Source: Ralstonia sp. 25mfcol4.1
GTDB lineage: Bacteria > Pseudomonadota > Gammaproteobacteria > Burkholderiales > Burkholderiaceae
NCBI RefSeq assembly: GCF_900104095.1
Contig: NZ_FNJO01000013.1
Location: 115,173 to 179,172, forward strand
Direction of reading: 5' to 3'
DNA length: 64,000 bases
In this document: in pieces, positions 24,015 to 32,468 of the stretch
Layout of the letters: each line of letters opens with the position of its first letter
Numbering within the stretch: the first letter of the stretch is position 1
Position numbers and translations under genes: made by a program
Notes under the pieces: generated by a model
Database searches by the model: none
What the model was told of the DNA's origin: nothing
What the model saw: only the letters and a program-made list of their open reading frames with translations

Positions 24015-24554
24015 ATGGGACGGCCCCTGGCAGCCTTGATGCTGGCACTGGCAACGCTGCCGGGTGTGGCGGCCGACGCCTGGCGCGACGCCCTCCCGCA
24101 AGCGCACATGATTGGCCAAGGTGAATACCGCTGGGTGGGGATGCGCATCTATGAAGCACAGCTATGGCGAGGCCAACCACGCATTTCCAGCGACCCAGCG
24201 GGCGTGTTCGACGCCCCATTCGCGTTGCGCCTCATCTACGCGCGAGATATTCATGCGCAACGCCTGGTGGACACCAGCATCGAGGAACTCCAACGCATCC
24301 ACGGCAATTCGTTGTCCGAATCGACCATTGACCAGTGGCGACAGGTTCTTTCCCGTGTCTTGGTCGACGTGCGCGCGGGCGATCGCTTGACCGGCGTGTA
24401 CGCGCCAACGCTGGGCGCGCGCTTCTTCGCCAACGACCGCGAGACGGGCCAGATCACCGATCCGGTGCTTGCCCGTGCATTCTTTTCCATCTGGCTTGGG
24501 CCGTCGGCCCGGGATCCAGCATTGCGCCAGAAGCTCCTTGGATTAGCCCGATGA
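24015..24554 (+). CDS. Chalcone-isomerase-like periplasmic protein
   Basis: A 179-residue protein of the chalcone-isomerase-like family (Chalcone_3). A signal peptide (MGRPLAALMLALATLPGVAA|DAW) is followed by GEYRWVGMRIYEAQLW and FALRLIYARDIHAQRLVDTSIEEL. YAPTLGARFFANDRETGQITD and ARAFFSIWLGPSARDPALRQKLLG complete the fold. It follows the synthase gene by 1 base and overlaps the next ATG by 4 bases. In other proteobacteria this family is a fixed partner of CFA-like synthases in oxidant-induced operons; its activity is unknown. Confidence 0.8.
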   Translation: MGRPLAALMLALATLPGVAADAWRDALPQAHMIGQGEYRWVGMRIYEAQLWRGQPRISSDPAGVFDAPFALRLIYARDIHAQRLVDTSIEELQRIHGNSLSESTIDQWRQVLSRVLVDVRAGDRLTGVYAPTLGARFFANDRETGQITDPVLARAFFSIWLGPSARDPALRQKLLGLAR

Positions 24555-25849
24555 CGATACGCTCGACGCAGCTCATCGCCTACGGTGCCCTGGGCCTGCC
24601 GCTCGCCATGGTGGCGCTGCCAATATACGTGCAGGCCCCGGCCTACTACACCTCTCGCCTTGGCATGCCTTTGTCCACGGCTGGCCTGATCTTGTTTCTT
24701 GCCCGCCTTGTCGATACAGTACAGGACCCATTTTTCGGGCGCTGGGCAGATACTCTTGCGCGCACTGGCCGCCTCGCCGCGGCCTTGTGGATCAGTGCCT
24801 TGTGCCTTGCCACTGCCTTTGCAGCCTTGTGGCGGCCTATGGTAACCGGCTCGGCATTGACGATATGGTTCGCCGCCGCCTTGGTCGCGGTATACGCCGC
24901 GCACAGCTTCATGAACGTCGCGTACCTGGCATGGGGCGCCAAGCTTGGTGGCGATCGCGACGTATTGACCGAGGCGGCAGCCTGGCGCGAAGGCGCTGGC
25001 CTCGTGGGCGTTCTCATCGCCAGCGCCGGCCCCGCATGGCTACTGGCCAACGAAGCGTCGGCACCGCCGGACGCCATGTCTCCGTTCATCGGGCTTTTTT
25101 TCGTGCTGCTAATTGGAGCACTGTGGGGGCTCCGTTTCGCGCCGGCCTGGCAGGCAACACGCCTGTTGCGACTTAATCCCGAGCACGGGAGAGCGGACCC
25201 TTCTACTGTAAGTGTATGGAGCGCCGTGCGCGACAACGGATCGTTCCGCAAGATCCTGGTGCCCTACTTTTTGAACGGCCTATCTGCCGCCATACCCGCC
25301 TCCCTGGCAGTCTTCTTTATCGAAGACCGGTTGGGCGCCATGCATTGGGTCGCTCCCAGTCTTGGTCTTTACTTCATGGCTGCGGCCATGGGGCTGCCGT
25401 TATGGGTCCGGATATCCAGGCGCGTCGGTGCCCTGCGTGCCTGGGGCATCGCAATGATGCTGGCGATCATTGCGTTCGTGTGGACCGCGACGCTAGGGCC
25501 GGGAGACCTCGTACCGTTCCTCGTGGCATGCGTCGGATCGGGATTCGCGCTCGGGGCGGATCTTGCATTGCCGGCCGTCCTGCTGGCTCAGTGCATACCT
25601 GATCGCGAGGGGTCGGGCGCGTACTTCGGCATCTGGACCCTAACCGGCAAGCTATGCCTGGCCCTGTCGGCGCTGACGCTTCCGGGGCTAGCCTGGCTGG
25701 GCTACCAGCCGGGCGCCCCCGCCGTCGGCACACCTGGCGTCGCGCTCGCCCTTGCCTACGCTGGCCTCCCCTGCCTGCTCAAGTTCGCAGCGCTAATGGC
25801 ATTGCGCTCCAGGTCGGCCACAGCAACCGTCACAGAGGAACTCCAATGA
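24551..25849 (+). CDS. MFS_2 (GPH-type) transporter, possible lipid transporter
   Basis: 432 residues with about 12 membrane segments, of the glycoside-pentoside-hexuronide/MFS_2 class. The N-terminal AYGALGLPLAMVALPIYVQAPAYYTSRLGM and RLVDTVQDPFFGRWAD are typical. The start overlaps the chalcone-isomerase-like stop (ATGA). Because MFS_2 members also move lysophospholipids, and all neighbours act on lipids, a lipid substrate is more likely here than a sugar (inference). Confidence 0.8.
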   Translation: MTIRSTQLIAYGALGLPLAMVALPIYVQAPAYYTSRLGMPLSTAGLILFLARLVDTVQDPFFGRWADTLARTGRLAAALWISALCLATAFAALWRPMVTGSALTIWFAAALVAVYAAHSFMNVAYLAWGAKLGGDRDVLTEAAAWREGAGLVGVLIASAGPAWLLANEASAPPDAMSPFIGLFFVLLIGALWGLRFAPAWQATRLLRLNPEHGRADPSTVSVWSAVRDNGSFRKILVPYFLNGLSAAIPASLAVFFIEDRLGAMHWVAPSLGLYFMAAAMGLPLWVRISRRVGALRAWGIAMMLAIIAFVWTATLGPGDLVPFLVACVGSGFALGADLALPAVLLAQCIPDREGSGAYFGIWTLTGKLCLALSALTLPGLAWLGYQPGAPAVGTPGVALALAYAGLPCLLKFAALMALRSRSATATVTEELQ

Positions 25850-26382
25850 AACCGTTCGTTGCGATGATCCTTGGCGCCGCCACGATTCTCGGCACGGCAT
25901 GTACGACGCCAGATGTCAGCCTGTACGCACAGGAGCAACCCGTTTTGGAGGTCACCAGGTTCTTCGCAGGAAAGACCGAAGCATGGGGAATGTTCCAGAA
26001 ACGCAGTGGCGAAATCGTCAAACGATTCCATGTGGCACTCGACGGCCGCATGACGCAAGATCAATTTGTCCTGCACGAGGCGTTTCGCTATAGCGATGGC
26101 ACAACACAGGAACGTACTTGGATACTCGAACGCGGGCGAGACGGCGCCTGGCGTGGCGAGGCACCCGACATCGTTGGCACGGCGAGAGGAGAATCTGCTG
26201 GCAATGTGCTCCGTTGGCGCTATACCTTGCAGCTTCCGGTCGACGGGAAGGTCTACGACGTCCAGTTCGACGACCTGATGGTCCTTATCGACCCGCAAAC
26301 CATGATCAATCGTGCCCGCGTCACCAAATTTGGCTTCGAAGTCGGACAGGTGACGCTCGTTTTTCGTCGCCCGGCACCGTAG
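25846..26382 (+). CDS. DUF3833 lipoprotein
   Basis: A 178-residue lipoprotein with MKPFVAMILGAATILGTACTTP, lipobox cysteine at residue 19. The body matches DUF3833: RFFAGKTEAWGMFQKRSGEIVKRFHVALDGRMTQD, LHEAFRYSDGTTQERTW and a C-terminal FDDLMVLIDPQTMINRARVTKFGFEVGQVTLVFRR. It overlaps the transporter stop by 4 bases. It is probably an envelope lipid-binding lipoprotein working with the operon's lipid product; this is inferred from beta-barrel-like composition and context only. Confidence 0.82.
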   Translation: MKPFVAMILGAATILGTACTTPDVSLYAQEQPVLEVTRFFAGKTEAWGMFQKRSGEIVKRFHVALDGRMTQDQFVLHEAFRYSDGTTQERTWILERGRDGAWRGEAPDIVGTARGESAGNVLRWRYTLQLPVDGKVYDVQFDDLMVLIDPQTMINRARVTKFGFEVGQVTLVFRRPAP

Positions 26383-26392
26383 GAGCACGAAC

Positions 26393-27181
26393 ATGATCCT
26401 CGGTCTGCAGCTTAACCCCCGCTTGCGCGACTGGCATGGCAAGCGCGTCTGGCTGGTCGGCGCTTCAAGCGGGATCGGAGCAGCGCTCGCCAGGGATTTA
26501 CTTTCGAAAGGGGCTTGGGTTGCAGTGTCGGCGCGTCGCGCTGGCGCATTGCTGGCGGTGGTCGAGGGCCATCCGAAGGGCGTCGTGCTGACCATGGATG
26601 TGCGCCAGCCTCAAGATTGGACAGCGACCCACGACGCGCTGTGTGAAGCATGGCAAGGGGTCGATCTGGTGGTCTTCTGCGCGGCAGATTATCGTCCCCT
26701 GAGCCCCTGGGAGTTGGATGCACGGGAAGCGCACGACACGATTGAAACCAATGTTTGCGGCGTGTATTACGGGCTGAGCGCCGTACTGCCTGCGATGCGT
26801 TCGCGGCGCTCGGGCGGTATCGCCATCGTGGCAAGCGTCGCAGGCTACGTCGGCTTGCCCAACGCGACTCTGTATGGACCGTCCAAGGCGGCCCTGATCA
26901 ACCTGGCAGAGCTTTTGTACGCGGAACTCCATGCACACGGCCTCGGCGTGTATCTGATCAATCCGGGCTTCGTCAAATCGCGCCTGACGGCACGCAACGC
27001 CTTCCGAATGCCCGCGCTCATCACGCCAGAAGCCGCAGCCAAAGCGATTGTCGCGGGGCTGGAACGAGGTCGCTTCGAAATCGCATTCCCGCAGCGGTTT
27101 ACGCGCGTGGTTCGCCTCGTCAGTCTACTGCCGTACCGGTTCAGCCTTGGCCTGCTTCAGCGATTAACCCGTGCATCATGA
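26393..27181 (+). CDS. SDR-family oxidoreductase of the lipid operon
   Basis: A 262-residue short-chain dehydrogenase. NAD(P) binding is by VGASSGIGAALARDLLSKG (about residues 22-40). The active site is YGPSKAALINLAELLYAEL (about 161-179), preceded by VASVAGYVGLPNATL. The C-terminus AFPQRFTRVVRLVSLLPYRFSLGLLQRL resembles membrane-associated SDRs. It starts 10 bases after the lipoprotein stop and overlaps the next gene. Confidence 0.83.
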   Translation: MILGLQLNPRLRDWHGKRVWLVGASSGIGAALARDLLSKGAWVAVSARRAGALLAVVEGHPKGVVLTMDVRQPQDWTATHDALCEAWQGVDLVVFCAADYRPLSPWELDAREAHDTIETNVCGVYYGLSAVLPAMRSRRSGGIAIVASVAGYVGLPNATLYGPSKAALINLAELLYAELHAHGLGVYLINPGFVKSRLTARNAFRMPALITPEAAAKAIVAGLERGRFEIAFPQRFTRVVRLVSLLPYRFSLGLLQRLTRAS

Positions 27182-27639
27182 ACACTTCCTCCGACATGCC
27201 CGATCAAAATACCCCGACGCCCCAAACCCTTGCCCGGCTATTGGCGTGGTACGAGGGACTGTCGCCCGTCTCGCTAGCGAGTCTGGAACATTATTACGCG
27301 CCGCAGGCGCGCTTCTGCGACCCGTTTAACGACGTCTGCGGAGTCGCCTCGATCCGCGCGATCTTTGAGCATATGTTTGAGAGTGTCGAGACGCCGAGTT
27401 TTTCGATCCAGGCACGGGCGAGCAGCGGGCGAGAAGTTTTTGTTGCCTGGAGGTTTACTGGGAAAGTGCGCCGGCATGCCTTCGACGTACCAGGCTGCAC
27501 CCAGTTTTCCTTTGACGAGGACGGCCTTGTCACACACCATCAAGACTTCTGGGACGCTGCCACCCTGTGGCGTCAGTTGCCACTCATTCGCACTCCCGCC
27601 GCGTGGCTATGCAAACGCTTTTCAGCATCAATTACATAG
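27178..27639 (+). CDS. NTF2-like (SnoaL-type) small protein
   Basis: A 153-residue protein of the nuclear-transport-factor-2-like fold: SPVSLASLEHYYAPQARFCDPFNDVCGVASIRAIFEHMF, EVFVAWRFTGKV and FDEDGLVTHHQDFWDAATLWRQLP. The start ATG overlaps the SDR stop (ATGA). It is the last gene of the operon. In related clusters this protein always closes or accompanies the SDR/DUF3833 set; no catalytic role is known. Confidence 0.8.
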   Translation: MNTSSDMPDQNTPTPQTLARLLAWYEGLSPVSLASLEHYYAPQARFCDPFNDVCGVASIRAIFEHMFESVETPSFSIQARASSGREVFVAWRFTGKVRRHAFDVPGCTQFSFDEDGLVTHHQDFWDAATLWRQLPLIRTPAAWLCKRFSASIT

Positions 27640-27793
27640 AACATTGCCATGCGCGCCAGCCCCAGACCTCCACGCCATGACCCTTCCTGTGCGCGACTGG
27701 CTTACAATACCGGCCATGCGGGCCGAGCAGGTTCGATTTCCTCGGTATCGATTACCACCCTGACTTCGCCGCTTTGTTGTCCGAAAGCCAACT

Positions 27794-29257
27794 ATGACAA
27801 AACAGCTCGTTCGTGTTCAAAGTGGCGTGGCCGGTCTCGACACAGTTCTCTGCGGTGGGCTGGTGCAAGGCGCCTCTTATATCGTCCAGGGTAGCCCCGG
27901 AGCAGGCAAGACGATTCTGGCGAACCAGATCGCTTTCCACCATGCCAAGGATGGAGGGAAGATCCTGTACGTAACGCTTCTTGCGGAATCTCACGATCGC
28001 CTTTTTCAGGCTCTGGACACCTTCGATTTCTACGATGCGTCAGCGGTCGGCCGGGACATCTTCTATATCAGTCTGTTCAAGGTACTCCAGGAAGAGGGGC
28101 TTGCTGCACTCGTTACCGCGTTGCGCAGCGAGCTTGCACGTCACCGTTGCACCACGCTGGTTCTAGACGGCTTACTGATTGCAAAGGACAAGGCGGAGTC
28201 CGCGCTTGACGTGAAAACGTTCGTGGCAGAACTGCAAAGCCACGCCGCGTTTACCGGTTGTACCGTTCTGTTCCTTACCAGTGCGCGCACGGACGACGTC
28301 AGCCCGGAGCACACGATGGTGGATGGCGTCATTCAGCTCAAGGAAGAACTGGCTGGCATACGGACTGTCCGCCAGCTTCGAATCTCGAAATCGCGCGGTA
28401 GTGCCGCACTGGGCGGCCTGCATCAGTACCGGATATCGTCTTTTGGCATTGACGTTTTTCCGCGACTGGAAGCGCTTCTTGGCACGCCGTCGGCGGAGGA
28501 ATGGCTTGACCAGGAGCGCGTCGATGTCGGCGTTCCTGGGTTGGCGCCCCTCATCGGCGGCGGGCTTCCTCCCGCGTCCGTCACCCTGCTGATGGGTCCA
28601 GCGGGCAGTGGCAAGACAACGTTCGGGTTGAACTTTTTAGGTCGTGCCACCCCGGAGAGCCCTGCCCTCTTCTTCGGCTTTTACGAGTCGCCTCAGCGTT
28701 TGCGCGCCAAAGGTCGAGCTCTCGGGATCGATGTCGAGGGATTGGAGCGCTCCGGCGCACTGGTGGTTCTTTGGAATCCGATGACAGAGAATCTGCTGGA
28801 CTCGCTCGGACACCAGCTTCTCGAGGCAGTGCGCGAACGCCGTATCCATCGGCTTTTCATCGACGGCATGACTGGATTCCAGCGGGCTGCAGTGTATCCG
28901 GCGCGTCTGATAGAGTTTTTTACCGCCCTCGCAAACGAACTGCGAGGCCATGGGGTGTCGACTATTGCCACCCTGGAGATGCGCGATCTGAATGGACTGG
29001 CGGGCACTGATCCACTCCCGGATTTGACCAGCCTGATGGACAATCTGGTGCTTTTGCGGCAGGCTGGCATGGGCGGCGAATTGCGTCGTTTCATCGGTGT
29101 AGTAAAGATGCGCGATAGCGCTTTCGACACCGCCTTCCATGACGTCGTGATAGGCGACGGGGGCTTGCAAGTGGCGAACCGTTTGATTTTGCCTGGCACA
29201 GCCGAGCGAGAACCGGTCGTACCGTCATCCGGCGTTCAGACGCCTGGCGAGTCCTGA
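27794..29257 (+). CDS. Double-domain KaiC-like (RecA/RAD55 family) ATPase
   Basis: 487 residues with two KaiC-type ATPase domains. Domain 1 has Walker A GSPGAGKT at about residues 33-40 and Walker B LVLDGLLI near 125. Domain 2 has GPAGSGKT at about 267-274 and RLFIDGMTGFQ near 357. Domain 1 opens with SGVAGLDTVLCGGLVQGASYIVQGSPG and domain 2 with VGVPGLAPLIGGGLPPASVTLLMGPAG. No KaiA or KaiB gene is near; the next gene is a single receiver domain, a pairing seen in KaiC-like signalling modules of heterotrophic bacteria. Clock function should not be assumed. The preceding 154 bases show no gene. Confidence 0.87.
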   Translation: MTKQLVRVQSGVAGLDTVLCGGLVQGASYIVQGSPGAGKTILANQIAFHHAKDGGKILYVTLLAESHDRLFQALDTFDFYDASAVGRDIFYISLFKVLQEEGLAALVTALRSELARHRCTTLVLDGLLIAKDKAESALDVKTFVAELQSHAAFTGCTVLFLTSARTDDVSPEHTMVDGVIQLKEELAGIRTVRQLRISKSRGSAALGGLHQYRISSFGIDVFPRLEALLGTPSAEEWLDQERVDVGVPGLAPLIGGGLPPASVTLLMGPAGSGKTTFGLNFLGRATPESPALFFGFYESPQRLRAKGRALGIDVEGLERSGALVVLWNPMTENLLDSLGHQLLEAVRERRIHRLFIDGMTGFQRAAVYPARLIEFFTALANELRGHGVSTIATLEMRDLNGLAGTDPLPDLTSLMDNLVLLRQAGMGGELRRFIGVVKMRDSAFDTAFHDVVIGDGGLQVANRLILPGTAEREPVVPSSGVQTPGES

Positions 29258-29260
29258 ATT

Positions 29261-29638
29261 ATGGCCACCGTTGTTGTCATCGACGACGAGACAATGAATG
29301 CCGATGCGCTGGCCTTCATGCTTTCAGCGGAAGGCTTTTCAGTGCGCACCGCCGCGGATGGCGAAGCAGGTCTGCGTCTGGTGACTGAGGCTTTACCAGA
29401 CTTAGTCATCACGGACTTTATGATGCCCGTTATGACAGGGCTAGAACTTGCACAGCAGCTACGCGCTGACGCTGCCACCGCACATATTCCCGTCGTTCTG
29501 TTGACTGCTGCTCAGGCGGAGATAGGCCGTCGCCATCCACACCTGTTCGACGTCGTCTTTGAAAAACCTTGCCTTCCATCAGACATCGTCGAAGCGGTGT
29601 CGCGACTACTGAACGGCAAAAGCAGTCGCGGATTCTAA
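29261..29638 (+). CDS. Single-domain response regulator (CheY-like receiver)
   Basis: 125 residues forming one receiver domain. The acidic pocket is VIDDE near residue 7, the phospho-acceptor Asp lies in LVITDFMMPVMTG near 52, Thr in VVLLTAAQ near 79, and the conserved Lys in FEKPCLP near 102. No output domain is present. It starts 3 bases after the KaiC-like gene stop, so the two are co-translated and probably partners. The kinase is not in the window. Confidence 0.88.
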   Translation: MATVVVIDDETMNADALAFMLSAEGFSVRTAADGEAGLRLVTEALPDLVITDFMMPVMTGLELAQQLRADAATAHIPVVLLTAAQAEIGRRHPHLFDVVFEKPCLPSDIVEAVSRLLNGKSSRGF

Positions 29639-29819
29639 GGCACCATTTACTCGACAGTGGCTGATGCGTGGCCAGCCCGTGGATGGCTAGCAATGAGCCA
29701 TACCATCTGGATTCTTCTTGCCTCAACGTCACGTTCTGGCGTTGGGAGGCGAACGAAAAGCATGAGGCATGTCGGGCGCAAAGCCAGTTGCCGCGAATCA
29801 GCATGAAGACCTCATGCAA

Positions 29820-30842
29820 TCAAACCGACTTTCCGCCATTCGCGCGGAACAGGTTAGGAGTGCAGCCTTTTTCTCGGCCAAACGCGCGCTGAAGGGCGTC
29901 CACTGACCGAAAGCCACTCTCCGAGGCGATTTTCTCCTGCGGCCAATCCGTTTGCAGTAGTAGGGTCGTAGCCCTTTCCAATCGCGACCGCATGACGAAG
30001 GCTGCCGGGGTGCTGCCGGTCTCCGCCAAGAACGACCGGGCCAGGCTGCGCGGGCTCATGAGGACCCTCTGCGCCATCGACTCGACCGAAAGATCGCCTG
30101 ACAGGTTGTTCATGATCCAGGCCACCAGCTCTCGGACGCGCGGCGTTGCGCGCGCCTGTGCCGCCAACGTGCGACTCTCCTGCGACTCGGTGCTACCGCG
30201 CAGCATGTAGACGGCCAGATTGCGTGCGATCTCTATCGCCACGGGCTGGCCCAGGTCAGCCGCGATCATCCCGAGCGTCATGTCGAGTCCTGTGGTAACG
30301 CCAGCGGAAGTCCAGAGGCCATCGTCACACACATAGATGGGATCGTTCAGTACGTGAGCCTTCGGAAACATCGACTGCAGCATCGCGCACGCATTCCGGT
30401 GCGTCGTGCATTGCCTGCCGTCCAGGATGCCGGCAGCCGCCAAGGCAAACGCACCTGTACAAACGCTGGCCACGCGTCGAACCTCGGGGGCCATGCGCGC
30501 CACCCATTCGCTAACCCCTTGTTCGACAATGGCAGCACGCAAGGCCGGCTCATCTCCTCCTGCCACAATCAGGGTGTCGATGGGAACCGCCACTGTGCTC
30601 AGGGTTTGCGTCGCGGCAATGGTCAGGCCAGCGTTGGTTCGGACATCCCCGCCGCTCGGCGAGGCAATAGTCAATCGATAAGCGCCTGGAACGTACTCGG
30701 CTGCCTTGCTCAGTGCACTGGCCGGCCCGGCCACGTCTATGGCCTCGACACCGTCAAACGCCACCAGTACAACGTGGCGAGCGGGCACCGCCCCGGCGCC
30801 AATGGTGGCAGAAAGCGCGGCAATGTTGTCCTTGCCCGCCAT
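29820..30842 (-). CDS. GlxA-type AraC regulator with DJ-1/PfpI domain
   Basis: About 340 residues from ATG 30842. A longer frame extends to 31067 but would overlap the divergent gene. The N-terminal DJ-1/PfpI-like domain covers residues 20-185 (VVLVAFDGVEAIDVAGPASAL, VASVCTGAFALAAAGILDG). The C-terminal AraC helix-turn-helix pair covers 230-335 (LSVESMAQRVLMSPRSLARSFLAETG, ASESGFRSVDALQRAFGREKG). It is divergent from an exported DJ-1-family protein, and the start codons are only 49 bases apart. Confidence 0.86.
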   Translation of the reverse strand: MAGKDNIAALSATIGAGAVPARHVVLVAFDGVEAIDVAGPASALSKAAEYVPGAYRLTIASPSGGDVRTNAGLTIAATQTLSTVAVPIDTLIVAGGDEPALRAAIVEQGVSEWVARMAPEVRRVASVCTGAFALAAAGILDGRQCTTHRNACAMLQSMFPKAHVLNDPIYVCDDGLWTSAGVTTGLDMTLGMIAADLGQPVAIEIARNLAVYMLRGSTESQESRTLAAQARATPRVRELVAWIMNNLSGDLSVESMAQRVLMSPRSLARSFLAETGSTPAAFVMRSRLERATTLLLQTDWPQEKIASESGFRSVDALQRAFGREKGCTPNLFRANGGKSV

Positions 30843-30891
30843 CAGCGGGCTCCGTACCCTGCGGGCATGATCAGGATTTCGAGAAAATAGC

Positions 30892-31986
30892 GTGGCATTC
30901 CCGTTCAGGTTCGTCTCAATCGTTGTGATGGCAAGTCTGCAGATTGCCAGCAGTGCTGCAGCCCACGCCCGGAATTCTATCTCCGCCGGCGACACGTCCA
31001 TCCCTCCGCCACGCCAGAAACAGGCCGTCATTGCCGTGCTTGCGCTTAACGAAGGCACGGAAACCACCGATTTTCTGGTGCCCTACGCAGTATTGCGCCG
31101 GGCGAACGTTGCCACCGTAGAGGCCGTGGCACCAAAACCGGGACGAGTGAATCTGATGCCCGCACTCGCCGTCAACCTACCCAATGACGTGGCGTCATTT
31201 GACCGCCGATATCCAAACGGCGCGGACTACGTCATCGTCCCAGCGATGCACTCCGACAACGACCCCGTTATCATCGACTGGATACGCTCACAGGCCGCGA
31301 AAGGGGCTGTAATCGTAGCGATATGCTCGGGTGCCCTGGTGGTGGGCAACGCGGGACTTCTCGATCATCGTCGATTCGCTGGGCACTGGTATGACAAGGC
31401 CACACTGGTTGCCCGACACCCGGGTGCCGTCCACGTGCCCAATCGCCGCTACGTTGCCGACCACGGCATCGTTTCGACAACGGGCGTTAGCGCATCCGTG
31501 CCGATCAGCGTGGCCATTATCGAAGCTATTGCCGGCCGGGCGCAGGCAAGATCAATAGCGGATTCGATTGGCGCGGGCAATTGGGAGACCGCCCATGATG
31601 CCACCCCATTCCGCCTTGAAGCGCGCAGCCTTCGGACGCTCGTCGTCAATACCCTCACGTTCTGGCGACACGAAACAATAGCGATTCCCGTGAAGGATGG
31701 CATCGACGACATTCAACTCGCCCTGGCGGCGGACGCCTGGTCTCGGACGTACAGGTCAACGGCCGTTGCCGTAGCTTCGCGTTCCGTACAGATGCGCAGC
31801 GGCTTGACGCTTGAGCCGGCATCGCCCGCGGCCAACGGCAGTCCCTATTGGGTACGCTTGGAAGCCGACACATTGCCGGCCAGGCAACTGCGCAGCACGT
31901 TGATCGACATCGCGCAACGCTATGGTGACGCCACGCGCAAGTTGGTCGAACTCACCATGGAGTACGATGAACGCGGCGGCTTCTGA
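30892..31986 (+). CDS. Exported DJ-1/PfpI-superfamily protein
   Basis: 364 residues from a GTG start (GAGAAAA upstream). A hydrophobic leader, FRFVSIVVMASLQIASSAAAHA, points to export. The DJ-1/PfpI domain covers about 40-215, with the nucleophile-elbow cysteine in AICSGALVVGNAGLLDHRRFAGHW near residue 145. Unlike GlxA regulators it has no helix-turn-helix; residues 230-364 form an unassigned C-terminal region. It is probably regulated by the divergent GlxA-type protein. Its substrate is unknown. Confidence 0.75.
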   Translation: MAFPFRFVSIVVMASLQIASSAAAHARNSISAGDTSIPPPRQKQAVIAVLALNEGTETTDFLVPYAVLRRANVATVEAVAPKPGRVNLMPALAVNLPNDVASFDRRYPNGADYVIVPAMHSDNDPVIIDWIRSQAAKGAVIVAICSGALVVGNAGLLDHRRFAGHWYDKATLVARHPGAVHVPNRRYVADHGIVSTTGVSASVPISVAIIEAIAGRAQARSIADSIGAGNWETAHDATPFRLEARSLRTLVVNTLTFWRHETIAIPVKDGIDDIQLALAADAWSRTYRSTAVAVASRSVQMRSGLTLEPASPAANGSPYWVRLEADTLPARQLRSTLIDIAQRYGDATRKLVELTMEYDERGGF

Positions 31987-32468
31987 TAACGAAGGGGAGC
32001 GACTCATCCTTCCAACCCAGCAATATCCCGCCCAGGTGGTGCTGTGCGCCTGGCCGCTCTCGGCATCTCGCCGTTTCAATGTGAAACAGCCGCTTCCACG
32101 AAATCCAAGGGACCATGGTGCCTCCGTCGCAGGGGTATGAAACCCTGGCCCGCCTGGAAACGTGGGGGACCGTACTCGTTTACCACTCCGAGCCCTTGCG
32201 TTACGCGACAATTCCGCACACGGCACCGCTCGCGGAACTTCGTTCACGCGTCAACGCCGACCCCCGACGCCGCAGCCTCGGCGCTGGATCGCCTGCCGGT
32301 TCAACAAGAACCCGGGATGGTCTGGTCGTTCAGCGGCAGGGAATCGATCCTCCTGGCTATCTCGCGGAAAGGGTCTGCTGCGAAACTATCAATTGACGCA
32401 CGTGGCAACGCTATACGAGCCTATCGGCCGACTACTAACCGGGCGAGCGGCAAGCGGCCGCCTTCGGG
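31987..32468. other. Intergenic region with an isolated inverted repeat and possible gene debris
   Basis: 482 bases without a convincing gene. A 15-bp inverted repeat GTTTCA-ATG-TGAAAC lies at 32073-32087. A short rightward frame at 32115-32396 (93 codons) matches no family I recognise and may be the remnant of a lost gene whose operator was the repeat. Confidence 0.4.

Noticed and set aside
27640..27793. Possible extra small gene before the KaiC-like gene
   Set aside because: No start with ribosome-binding site and no conserved motif; treated as an untranslated spacer.
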